From assembly GCA_025464025.1 (NCBI GenBank), contig JAODBP010000232.1, forward strand, positions 1-8,529: a stretch of 8,529 nucleotides of DNA, read 5' to 3'. The notes under the pieces were generated by a model. The model was given only the letters and a program-made list of their open reading frames with translations, was not told the origin of the DNA and did no database searches. This stretch comes from Actinomycetes bacterium (GTDB lineage: Bacteria; Actinomycetota; Acidimicrobiia; Acidimicrobiales; CADCSY01). The translations under genes were made by a program, and so were the position numbers. Shown piece by piece: positions 1 through 6,235 of this stretch (its first letter is position 1; every line of letters begins with the position of its first letter).

Positions 1-116
1 TGCAGCACCTTCTCCGGCGTGAGCAGGTTGATGCGACCGAGCTCGTCGTCGTCACCCCAGTCACCCCACGTCGAGCCGTCCGGTCGTCGCACCCATCGTT
101 CTGACACGCTGGTCAT
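1..116 (-). CDS. Cyclase-family hydrolase (kynurenine formamidase-like), N-terminal fragment
   Basis: Only the first 38 codons lie in the window; the gene runs leftward past base 1. Reading the minus strand from the ATG at 116-114 gives MTSVSERWVRRPDGSTWGDW followed by GDDDELGRINLLTPEKVLQ. The pattern RPdGSTWGDwG-DD-LGRiNLLTPEkV is the usual N-terminus of actinobacterial cyclase-family proteins (Pfam Cyclase, the kynurenine formamidase fold), metal-dependent hydrolases that open or close amide or lactone-type bonds. The metal-binding HxGTHxDxxxH motif would lie outside the window, so activity cannot be judged. No Shine-Dalgarno sequence precedes the ATG; a GTG at 107-105 is a possible alternative start. 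The gene is divergent from the amidohydrolase operon and shares a 29-bp control region with it, which suggests co-regulation and perhaps the same pathway. The family call rests on a short stretch of recognised sequence. Confidence 0.78.
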   Translation of the reverse strand, partial: MTSVSERWVRRPDGSTWGDWGDDDELGRINLLTPEKVL

Positions 117-139
117 TCTTGTACCGATCGGTCTACTGT
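110..139 (+). promoter_or_regulatory. Candidate leaderless promoter of the amidohydrolase operon
   Basis: TACTGT at 134-139 matches the actinobacterial -10 consensus TANNNT and sits 12 to 7 bases before the ATG at 146, exactly where it belongs if transcription starts at the A of the start codon. TGGTCA at 110-115 is a weak -35 match with an 18-bp spacer. There is no Shine-Dalgarno sequence before the ATG, which also fits a leaderless mRNA. The candidate operator at 123-132 lies in the spacer. Confidence 0.4.
123..132. promoter_or_regulatory. Perfect 10-bp palindrome, candidate TetR-family operator
   Basis: ACCGATCGGT is a perfect inverted repeat in the middle of the 29-bp gap between two divergent start codons. 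An ACCGAtCGGT core is typical of TetR-family operators in actinobacteria. The outer arms are imperfect (left TTGT, right CTAC). The site ends just before the -10-like hexamer of the rightward operon, so a bound repressor could block both divergent promoters. No regulator gene is visible in the window, so the cognate protein is unknown. The palindrome is seen; the operator role is inferred. Confidence 0.45.
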
Positions 140-145
140 TGCGAC

Positions 146-1402
146 ATGGTCGAACCTGCTCCCAGGACACCCGACTTCGTCGTCTCCGGCGACGGCCACC
201 TGCTCGAGCCCATCGACCTGTTCAAGACCCGCCTCCCCAAGCACCTCCGCGACCGCGGCGTCTGGGAGGAGGACTTCGAGATCGAGCCCCTCGTCGAGGG
301 CGGGGCCCGCAACTTCCGGCGCCTGCACACGCCGGGCTACGAGGGCTGGACGATCTCCCGCTACCGCCAGACCAGCGGCCGCACCCCCGAGGGCGACCCC
401 GAGCTCATCCTCGAGGACATGGACCTCGACGGCGTCGACGCCCAGGTGCTGCACCCGAACCTGTCGCTGTTCGGGCTCTACTCCGACGACCACGAGCTGT
501 CGATGGCCCACGCCCGGGTCTACAACGACTACGTCATCGAGCGGTTCTCGCCCTACTTCCACCGGCTGGCCCCCACCGCGCCGATCCCGCTCACCGACGT
601 CGACGATGCCGTGGCCGAGATCGAGCGGGTTGCCGCCGCCGGCTTCCGGGCCATCCTGCTGCCGGCCACGCCGCCGCGGAACTACTACACGCGCGACCTC
701 GACCCGGTGTGGTCGGCGGCGGCGGCCACTGGCGTGCAGATCTTCTTCCACACCCAGACCGGCGGGGTGAAGGTCGACGACAAGGAAGCGATCACCCTGA
801 AGGTCGTCCTGGAGAACGCGGCCCAGGTCAACCAGCCGATGACCGAGAAGGCGGCGGCCAAGCGGATGGTCACCCAGGCGGTGATGAGCACGATCACCCC
901 CCAGCAGCTCATCTGCCAGCTCATCGGCGGCGGCGTCCCCGAGCGCCACCCCGACCTCCACTTCTCGCTGATCGAGTTCAACGCCCACTGGCTGTCGTCG
1001 CTGGTCGGCGCCATGGACAAGTGCTGGGTCACCGGCATCGGCCAGGACGCCGACTGGTGGCTGGGCAAGTGGGACGACTCCCGCCCGGCGAACGACCAGC
1101 CCGACATGGCACAGCTGTTCAAGCTGAACGAGAAGTGGCTCTACCCGCTCATGCCGAGCGAGTACGTGAAGCGCCAGTTCCACGTGCAGTTCCAGGACGA
1201 TCCGGTCGCCGTCGCCTGCCGCCACATCACCGGCCTATCCACGATCGTGTGGGGCAACGACTACCCGCACGCCGAGGGCACGTTCCGGGGCAGCCGCAAG
1301 CTGATCGAGCAGCAGTTCGCCGGCGTCCCCGACGACGAGCGCAAGGCCATCCTCGGCGGCACGCTCGGCGGCCTCCTGGGCTTCTCCAAGGTGCCGGCCT
1401 GA
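146..1402 (+). CDS. Amidohydrolase 2 family metal-dependent hydrolase/decarboxylase
   Basis: A 418-residue protein of the amidohydrolase-2 (ACMSD-like TIM-barrel) family. These cytoplasmic enzymes use a bound metal for hydrolysis or non-oxidative decarboxylation. Visible marks are the N-terminal strand with D16 and H18 in SGDGHLLEP (the family's D-x-H variant of the metal motif), a likely metal-ligand His202 in FFHTQTGG, E277 in LIEFNAHW, and the C-terminal GNDYPHAEG signature at 370-378 with D372 and H375. The length is normal for the family. The ATG at 146 was chosen over an in-frame TTG at 119 because the TTG would put the operator and -10 inside the gene. It is first gene of an operon and its TGA overlaps the presumed start of the next gene. 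The substrate is unknown; the dehydrogenases downstream suggest a ring-cleavage or CoA-thioester pathway, but this is inference. Confidence 0.93.
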   Translation: MVEPAPRTPDFVVSGDGHLLEPIDLFKTRLPKHLRDRGVWEEDFEIEPLVEGGARNFRRLHTPGYEGWTISRYRQTSGRTPEGDPELILEDMDLDGVDAQVLHPNLSLFGLYSDDHELSMAHARVYNDYVIERFSPYFHRLAPTAPIPLTDVDDAVAEIERVAAAGFRAILLPATPPRNYYTRDLDPVWSAAAATGVQIFFHTQTGGVKVDDKEAITLKVVLENAAQVNQPMTEKAAAKRMVTQAVMSTITPQQLICQLIGGGVPERHPDLHFSLIEFNAHWLSSLVGAMDKCWVTGIGQDADWWLGKWDDSRPANDQPDMAQLFKLNEKWLYPLMPSEYVKRQFHVQFQDDPVAVACRHITGLSTIVWGNDYPHAEGTFRGSRKLIEQQFAGVPDDERKAILGGTLGGLLGFSKVPA

Positions 1403-2268
1403 CCGAGCTCCGCTTCGAAGGGCGGGTCGCGATCGTGACCGGCGCCGGCCGCGGGATCGGCCGCGCCTACGCCCAGCTGCTCGCCGAGCGGGGCGCCAGC
1501 GTCGTGGTCAACGACCGGGGCGGCTCGATCGAGGGCGACGGCACCGACGCCGGTCCGGCGTCCGAGGTCGCCGCCGCCGTAGGTGGGGTCGCCGACACCC
1601 GCGACGTGGCCACGGTCGAGGGTGCCGAGGCCCTCGTCGCCACCGCCGTCGAGCGGTTCGGGCGCCTCGACATCCTGATCAACAACGCCGGCATCGTGCG
1701 GTGGGCCGGCTTCCCGGAGGCCGACGCCGACAACCTCGACGCCCACCTCGCCGTGCACGTCGCCGGTGCGTTCAACACCACCCGCGCTGCCTGGCCCCAC
1801 ATGGTCGAGCAGGGCTACGGAAGGATCGTGCAGACCACCTCGACGGGGATGCTCGGGCTGCCCACCAACCTCTCGTACGCCACGGCCAAGGGCGGCGTGC
1901 TCGGGATGACCCGCAGCCTCGCCGTGGCCGGCCGCAAGCTCGGCATCAAGGTCAACGCCATCGCCCCGGCGGCGGCGACCCGCATGGGCGGCGACACCGA
2001 CGACGCGCAGATGGCGCCCGAGCTCGTCGCCCCGCTCGTCGCCTACCTCGCCCACGAGTCGTGCCCGGTCAGCGGCGAGGCCTACTCGGCCGGCGCCGGC
2101 CGGTTCCAGCGCTTCTTCATCGCCGTCACCGAGGGCTGGGTCGACCCGAAGGCCACGATCGAGGACGTCGCCGAGCACTGGGCCGCGATCAACGACGAGG
2201 CCGGCTACGAGGTGCCGGCCGACCTCGTGCGCTGGTCGAAGGCGTTCCGATCGCACCTGGACGGCTGA
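1399..2268 (+). CDS. Short-chain dehydrogenase, MFE-2-like (3R)-hydroxyacyl-CoA dehydrogenase type
   Basis: A 289-residue NAD(P)-dependent oxidoreductase with a Rossmann fold. The cofactor motif TGAGRGIG is at 14-21, VVVNDRGG at 35-42 follows beta-2, NNAG is at 95-98, and the catalytic residues are S148, Y160 and K164 in YxxxK. His120 replaces the usual tetrad Asn. The stretches VNDRGG, H-V-A-G-A-F-N-T-T-R-A-A-W, and PELVAPLVAYLAHESC resemble the dehydrogenase domain of peroxisomal-type multifunctional enzyme 2, which oxidises (3R)-hydroxyacyl-CoA. The hydratase-2 and SCP-2 domains of MFE-2 are absent. No ATG or GTG in frame gives a complete N-terminus. The best start is CTG at 1399, forming a 4-bp CTGA overlap with the upstream stop and preceded by AAGG 7 nt away, which yields the typical beginning MTELRFEGRVAIVTG. 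The stop overlaps the next ATG by one base. The family is certain; the substrate is inferred. Confidence 0.92.
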   Translation: MTELRFEGRVAIVTGAGRGIGRAYAQLLAERGASVVVNDRGGSIEGDGTDAGPASEVAAAVGGVADTRDVATVEGAEALVATAVERFGRLDILINNAGIVRWAGFPEADADNLDAHLAVHVAGAFNTTRAAWPHMVEQGYGRIVQTTSTGMLGLPTNLSYATAKGGVLGMTRSLAVAGRKLGIKVNAIAPAAATRMGGDTDDAQMAPELVAPLVAYLAHESCPVSGEAYSAGAGRFQRFFIAVTEGWVDPKATIEDVAEHWAAINDEAGYEVPADLVRWSKAFRSHLDG

Positions 2269-3398
2269 TGGACCTCTCGCTCACCGAAGCCGAACAGGAC
2301 CTGGCCGACCTCTGCCGCGAGTTCGCCCAGAAGGAGATCGCCACCCGCGCCCCGCTGGCGTGGGAGGAGGCGCGCTGCGACACCGCCCTCCTCCGGGAGA
2401 TGGGCGAGCTCGGCCTGCTCGGCATGCTCGTGCCCGAGAAGTGGGGCGGCATCGGCATGTCGACCGTCGGCTTCGTCGCCGCAATGGAGCAGATCGGCCG
2501 GGCCGACCAGTCGCTCGCCGCGGCCTGGCAGGCCCACGTGACGATCGGGTCGCTCCCCCTCCTCCTGTTCGGCGACGACGCCCAGCGGGAGCGCTGGCTG
2601 CGGCCGCTGGCCGAGGGGCGGGTGCTCGGCGCGTTCGGGCTCACCGAGCCCGACGCCGGGTCGGACGCCAAGGGCATCAAGACCAAGGCCGTGGCCCAGG
2701 ACGGCGGCTGGCGGATCAACGGCCGGAAGACGTTCATCTCCAACGCCGGCACCGACATGTCGTTCGGCGTGACGATGCTGGCGCGGACCGAGTCGGGCTT
2801 CGCCACCCTCGTGGTCGAGAAGGACACGCCGGGCTTCACCATGGGACCGAAGATGCGCGGCATCGGTTGGAAGGGGCTCGACACCCGCGACCTGTTCTTC
2901 GACGACGTGTGGGTGCCCGACGAGCACCTGGTCGGCGATCCCGACCTCGGGCTGGGCCAGTTCCTGCGCACGCTCGAGGTCGGGCGAATCTCGATCGCCG
3001 CCCTGTCGCTGAGCCTCACCCAGGCCGTCCTCGACCTGGCTCTGGCCTACGCCAAGGAGCGGGTGCAGTTCGGCCAGCCCATCTCGTCGTTCCAGGCCGT
3101 GCAGTTCAAGCTGGCCGACATCGCCACCGAGCTGGAGGCGGCCCGCTGGCTCACCTACCGGGCGGCCCACCTCCGCGACACCGGGCAACCGTTCCAGAAG
3201 GAAGCGGCGATGGCCAAGCTGAAGGCCAGCCGCGTGGCGACGTGGGCCGCGTCGGAGGCGGTGCAGATCCACGGCGGCGTCGGCTACATGCTCGAGACGC
3301 CGGTCGCCCGCTTCTACTGCGACTCGAAGGTGCTCGAGATCGGCGAGGGCACCAACGAGATCCAGCACCTCGTCATCGCCCGCGCCCTCGGCTGCTAG
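2268..3398 (+). CDS. Acyl-CoA dehydrogenase
   Basis: A 376-residue FAD-dependent acyl-CoA dehydrogenase, which introduces an alpha-beta double bond into an acyl-CoA thioester and passes electrons to ETF. The N-terminal helical domain starts LTEAEQDLADLCREFA. Signature 1, GAFGLTEPDAGSD, is at 121-133. The C-terminal domain carries RVQFGQPISSFQ and QIHGGVGYM. E360 in GEGTNEIQ is at the position of the catalytic base in SCAD/MCAD-type enzymes. The length is normal and no key residue is missing, so the enzyme should be active. The ATG shares one base with the SDR stop (TGATG), implying coupled translation. It is the last gene of the catabolic operon. Together with the SDR it suggests a beta-oxidation-like sequence on an unidentified CoA ester; chain-length or branched specificity cannot be read from the sequence. 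Confidence 0.97.
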   Translation: MDLSLTEAEQDLADLCREFAQKEIATRAPLAWEEARCDTALLREMGELGLLGMLVPEKWGGIGMSTVGFVAAMEQIGRADQSLAAAWQAHVTIGSLPLLLFGDDAQRERWLRPLAEGRVLGAFGLTEPDAGSDAKGIKTKAVAQDGGWRINGRKTFISNAGTDMSFGVTMLARTESGFATLVVEKDTPGFTMGPKMRGIGWKGLDTRDLFFDDVWVPDEHLVGDPDLGLGQFLRTLEVGRISIAALSLSLTQAVLDLALAYAKERVQFGQPISSFQAVQFKLADIATELEAARWLTYRAAHLRDTGQPFQKEAAMAKLKASRVATWAASEAVQIHGGVGYMLETPVARFYCDSKVLEIGEGTNEIQHLVIARALGC

Positions 3399-3443
3399 CC
3401 GGTACCGGCACCTATCGCCGGCGTATCGAAAACCGCGTACGCC
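3398..3443 (+). terminator. Cluster of short inverted repeats after the catabolic operon, possible weak terminator
   Basis: Directly after the acyl-CoA dehydrogenase stop there is a perfect 12-bp palindrome, GCCGGTACCGGC (3398-3409). A 5-bp stem CCGGC/GCCGG with a 7-nt loop follows (3405-3421), then a 6-bp stem GGCGTA/TACGCC with a 12-nt loop (3420-3443). These are mutually exclusive folds. No T-tract follows, so a classical intrinsic terminator is not supported. The location between two operons is the main argument for a termination or mRNA-stability role. Confidence 0.25.
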
Positions 3444-3474
3444 CGGGTGACACCGCGGCTGCCTTGATGGCCGC
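3399..3474. other. Intergenic gap between the catabolic and export operons
   Basis: This 76-bp stretch is the largest non-coding gap in the window. Besides the inverted repeats in its left half, I see no convincing -35/-10 pair, and no good Shine-Dalgarno sequence before the lipoprotein ATG. A promoter for the five-gene export operon should lie here or inside the end of the preceding gene, but I cannot point to one. Confidence 0.6.
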
Positions 3475-4068
3475 ATGACCTCCCGCGCACCGGCACGAGG
3501 ATCGACTTCGTCGAAGCTGTGGCCCGCCGCAGCCGTCGTGCTCTGGCTCGCGGTCGCGGGCTGCTCCAGCGGATCCGAGTCGCCGACCATCCCCACCGTC
3601 GCCGCCACGCCGACCACGGCCGCCGCCCAGACGGGGGAGACCTCGTCGAGCGCCACGACCTCCGCCCCCACGACACCGCTCGAGAAGGCCCAGGCGTACG
3701 CGAAGTGCATGCGCAGTCACGGGGTGGCGAACTTCCCCGACCCGGTCGCGACCCCCAGTGGTGGCTACGGGTTCCGGACGCAGGGGGTCGACCCGAAGTC
3801 GTCCGCCTTCCAGTCGGCGTCGGAGGCGTGCGACGAGCTGGTGCCGGGGGGTTGGGGAGAGCCCGGCAAGGCGCTCACGCCCGCCGACCAGCAGGAGTGG
3901 CTCGACTGGGCCAGGTGCATCCGCACCCACGGCGTGCCCGACTTCGCCGACCCGACCTTCTCGGGCCAGGAGGTCCACATCTCGGGTGACGGGGACTCCC
4001 CCCAGCTCCAATCGGCGATGGCCGACTGCAAGTCGAAGATGCCGACCACCGGCGGACTGGGCGGGTGA
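3475..4068 (+). CDS. Secreted lipoprotein with two CxRxHG modules
   Basis: A 197-residue predicted lipoprotein. It has a basic N-terminus, a hydrophobic segment (about 16-28) and a lipobox LAVAGC, with Cys30 as the lipidated residue, so it should be anchored on the outer face of the membrane. A Ser/Thr/Ala-rich linker follows (about 31-68). The mature part holds two copies of one module: AKCMRSHGVANFPDP (76-90) with FQSASEACDEL (112-122), and ARCIRTHGVPDFADP (146-160) with LQSAMADCKSKMP (178-190). The four cysteines C78, C119, C148 and C185 suggest one disulfide per module. I recall single-copy versions in many actinobacterial hypothetical proteins, but no named function. ATG 3475 is the only possible start after an in-frame stop at 3448. 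The last four bases overlap the adaptor start (GTGA). The tie to the exporter is by context: a substrate-capture or envelope partner is possible but unproven. Confidence 0.9.
   Translation: MTSRAPARGSTSSKLWPAAAVVLWLAVAGCSSGSESPTIPTVAATPTTAAAQTGETSSSATTSAPTTPLEKAQAYAKCMRSHGVANFPDPVATPSGGYGFRTQGVDPKSSAFQSASEACDELVPGGWGEPGKALTPADQQEWLDWARCIRTHGVPDFADPTFSGQEVHISGDGDSPQLQSAMADCKSKMPTTGGLGG
3694..3843 (+). repeat. CxRxHG module, copy 1 (lipoprotein residues 74-123)
   Basis: First copy of the duplicated module, running from AYAKCMRSHGV to ACDELV. It shares with copy 2 the C-[MI]-R-[ST]-H-G-V-x-x-F-x-D-P block and a downstream QSAxxxC block. The two cysteines are 41 residues apart. Confidence 0.7.
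3904..4044 (+). repeat. CxRxHG module, copy 2 (lipoprotein residues 144-190)
   Basis: Second copy, running from DWARCIRTHGV to DCKSKMP. The cysteines are 37 residues apart. The blocks are conserved with copy 1, but the stretch between them differs in length and sequence, so the duplication is old rather than recent. Confidence 0.7.
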
Positions 4069-5534
4069 CCGGCCGGGCCGGCGGCTGGTCTCGGCGCCGG
4101 CTCACGGTGGCGGGGGTCACCGTCGTGGTGCTCGCCGCTGGCGCGATCACCACGGCCAGGTCGACGTCGGGGTCCGGGTCGCGGCGCGCCGCGAGCTCGA
4201 CGGCCACGACCACGGCCACCGTGCAGCTCACCGACCTGGCCGAGACGACGCCCGTGAGCGGGACGGTCGGGTTCGCCAGCCGGTACACGATCGTGCAGCC
4301 GGCCGGCACCGGGCCCCAGGACGTCACCCAGGCGCACCAGGCCGTCGCCCTCGCCGGACTGGGGCTGTCCCAGGCGCAGGCGATGCTCGCGTCGGACACC
4401 GCGCTGCTCCGGACCGATCAAGCGACGCTGGCCGCGGCGCGGCAGAAGCAGGCGAACGACTGCCAGGGCGACGCCGCCGCCGACAGCTCGTCGAGCGGGT
4501 CGACGCCGTGCGCATCCGACACCGCGGAGGTCGCGTCCGCCCAGAAGGCGGTGGATGCCGACCAGCAGAAGGTCACCGCCGACCAGGACGAGGTCGCCGC
4601 CGCGCAGCTGGCGTTGGCCAACGCGCAGACCGCCCGGGCGACCGCCGGGACCGCGGCCACGGCCTACCACCCGACGTCGAAGTACACCGCCCTGCCTCGG
4701 GTCGGACAGGTGGTCCTACCCGGGCAGTCGCTGTGGTCGGTGGACGGGCGGCCCGTGCCGTTGCTGCCCGGGTCGGTGACCGCGTGGCGGGCGTTCGTTC
4801 CCGGCATGCCGCCCGGCGCCGACGTCGCGGCGTTGCACCGGGCGCTCGTCCAGCTCGGCTTCGGCAACGGGTTGCGGGCGGCGGACGCCTTCTCGGCCGC
4901 GACGGCCGCCGCCATCCGCCGCCTCCAGACGTCGCTCGGCGTTCCCCGGACCGGGACGCTGCCCCTCGGCTCGGTGGTCTTCGGGCCGACCGCGGTGCGC
5001 GTGACCACCGTCCACCCGCTGGTGGGCAACACGGTCGTCGGAGACCAGCCGGTGCTGGACGTCACCTCGACCACGCCAGTGGTGAACGTCGCCCTGCCGG
5101 TCGGCCAGACGTCGCGCGTCAAGGTCGGCGACCCGGTGACGGTCAACCTCCCGGACGGGACCACCGGCGAAGGGACGATCACCGCGGTCGGCACCGTGGC
5201 CACCAACACCACGCCGTCCGACAGCGGCAACGACAACACCTCGGCGACGGTCGACGTGGCGGTCTCGCTCACCAAGGCCTCACCGGCCGGTGCGCTGGAC
5301 CAGGCGCCGGTCACCGTGAACATCACCAACGACTCGGCGCAGCAGGTGCTCGCCGTGCCGACCACCGCGCTGCTGGCCCTCGCCGGCGGCGGCTACGCGG
5401 TCGAGGTCGTGGAGCCCGGCGGCACCCACGAGCTGGTCGCCGTGACGACCGGGATCTTCGACGACCAGTCCGGGCTGGTCCAGGTCGACGGGGCGGCGTT
5501 GGCGGCCGGCCAGCGGGTGGTGGTGGCGTCATGA
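4065..5534 (+). CDS. Peptidoglycan-binding MacA/HlyD-like adaptor protein
   Basis: A 489-residue membrane-anchored adaptor of an ABC exporter. Order of parts: basic N-terminus and one membrane segment (about 13-29); a short beta region; an Ala/Gln-rich coiled-coil hairpin with arms at about 86-128 and 152-196; half of a lipoyl-like domain (RVGQVVLPGQSLWSVDGRP, 212-230); a PG_binding_1-type domain (about 252-307, with LHRALVQLGFGNG and IRRLQTSLGV); the second lipoyl-like half (to about 334); then beta-barrel and membrane-proximal domains as in MacA (about 338-489, with VPTTALLAL at 431-439). The loop at the hairpin tip carries C133 and C149, possibly a disulfide. It should link the permease to the cell wall on the outer face. 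The GTG start overlaps the lipoprotein stop (GTGA), and the end overlaps the ATPase start (ATGA). Family and operon role are secure; the exported substrate is not known. Confidence 0.92.
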   Translation: MTGRAGGWSRRRLTVAGVTVVVLAAGAITTARSTSGSGSRRAASSTATTTATVQLTDLAETTPVSGTVGFASRYTIVQPAGTGPQDVTQAHQAVALAGLGLSQAQAMLASDTALLRTDQATLAAARQKQANDCQGDAAADSSSSGSTPCASDTAEVASAQKAVDADQQKVTADQDEVAAAQLALANAQTARATAGTAATAYHPTSKYTALPRVGQVVLPGQSLWSVDGRPVPLLPGSVTAWRAFVPGMPPGADVAALHRALVQLGFGNGLRAADAFSAATAAAIRRLQTSLGVPRTGTLPLGSVVFGPTAVRVTTVHPLVGNTVVGDQPVLDVTSTTPVVNVALPVGQTSRVKVGDPVTVNLPDGTTGEGTITAVGTVATNTTPSDSGNDNTSATVDVAVSLTKASPAGALDQAPVTVNITNDSAQQVLAVPTTALLALAGGGYAVEVVEPGGTHELVAVTTGIFDDQSGLVQVDGAALAAGQRVVVAS

Positions 5535-6235
5535 GCTCCACCTGCCCGGCGGGAGAGGCGGGCCCGCCGGTCCTCGAGCTGGACCACGTCACCAAGACCT
5601 ACCCGGGCGACTCACCGCTGGAGGTGCTCCACGCGGTGGACCTCACCGTTCGGGAAGGGGAGCTGGTCGCCGTCGTCGGCCCGTCGGGGTCGGGCAAGTC
5701 GACCCTGCTCGCGATCATGGGCACCCTGGACCGGCCGACGTCGGGCACCGTGCGGGTGACCGGGATCGACATCGCCGGGCTCGAGGACCGCCAGCTCTCC
5801 GCGCTGCGGGCGACGCGGATCGGGTTCGTGTTCCAGCAGTTCTTCCTCTCCGAGCACGAGACCGTGCTGGACAACGTCGCCGAGGGCCTGCTGTACGCGG
5901 GCGTGCCCCGGCGGGAGCGCCAGCGGCGCGCTGCGGAGGCGCTCGAACGGGTCGGTCTCGGCCACCGCACCCGACACCGTCCCACCAAGATCTCCGGAGG
6001 GGAGCGCCAGCGGGTCGCCATCGCCCGGGCCCTCGCCGGCCGGCCGGCGATCGTGCTGGCCGACGAGCCGACCGGCAACCTCGACAGCCGATCCGGCGCC
6101 GCCATCGTGACCATGCTGGAGGAGCTCAACGCCGAGGGCGCCACCATCGTCGTGATCACCCACGACCACGACCTGGCCGGCCGCTTCCCTCGGCGCATCG
6201 AGATCCTCGACGGGAGCATCGTCGGTGACCGCTGA
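5531..6235 (+). CDS. ABC transporter ATP-binding protein, MacB/LolD type
   Basis: A 234-residue cytoplasmic ATPase that powers the permease encoded next. All nucleotide-binding motifs are intact: Walker A GPSGSGKST (50-58), Q-loop Q102 in FVFQQFFL, signature SGGERQ (155-160), Walker B IVLADE ending in E179, D-loop NLD (183-185), and switch His211 in THDHD. The ISGGERQRVAIARAL sequence and the short length are typical of the MacB/LolD/FtsE branch, which drives conformational work on the far side of the membrane rather than classical substrate translocation. The ATG start overlaps the adaptor stop by 4 bp (ATGA), and the final 11 bases overlap the permease gene. This ensures balanced production of the three exporter subunits. 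Confidence 0.97.
   Translation: MSSTCPAGEAGPPVLELDHVTKTYPGDSPLEVLHAVDLTVREGELVAVVGPSGSGKSTLLAIMGTLDRPTSGTVRVTGIDIAGLEDRQLSALRATRIGFVFQQFFLSEHETVLDNVAEGLLYAGVPRRERQRRAAEALERVGLGHRTRHRPTKISGGERQRVAIARALAGRPAIVLADEPTGNLDSRSGAAIVTMLEELNAEGATIVVITHDHDLAGRFPRRIEILDGSIVGDR

Noticed and set aside
19..1398. Plus-strand open frame running into the SDR from the left, which would give a 749-residue fusion.
   Set aside because: The first 460 codons are an Arg/Pro/Gly-rich out-of-frame reading of the amidohydrolase gene. Only the part after 1399 has protein-family signal.
2205..3710. Long minus-strand open frame (501 codons) opposite the acyl-CoA dehydrogenase and lipoprotein genes.
   Set aside because: It is a by-product of GC-rich codon bias. 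The translation is low-complexity (Val/Gly/Ala/Arg/Leu) with no recognised domain, while the opposite strand encodes clear family motifs.
4479..4505. Inverted-looking GC-rich Ser/Asp codon run in the adaptor as a possible hairpin or frameshift site.
   Set aside because: The frame continues cleanly, both helical arms keep their pattern, and the segment is explained as the loop of the coiled-coil hairpin.
3758..5530. Plus-strand open frame leading into the ATPase, which would give an 825-residue protein.
   Set aside because: The upstream part is an Arg/Pro-rich shadow of the lipoprotein and adaptor genes. The ATPase has a good ATG at 5531 in an ATGA overlap, and its N-terminus is complete from there.
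5993..6012. Signature SGGERQ instead of the textbook LSGGQ in the ATPase.
   Set aside because: SGGERQRVAIARAL is the normal form in LolD/MacB/FtsE-type ATPases, so this is not a missing or altered motif.
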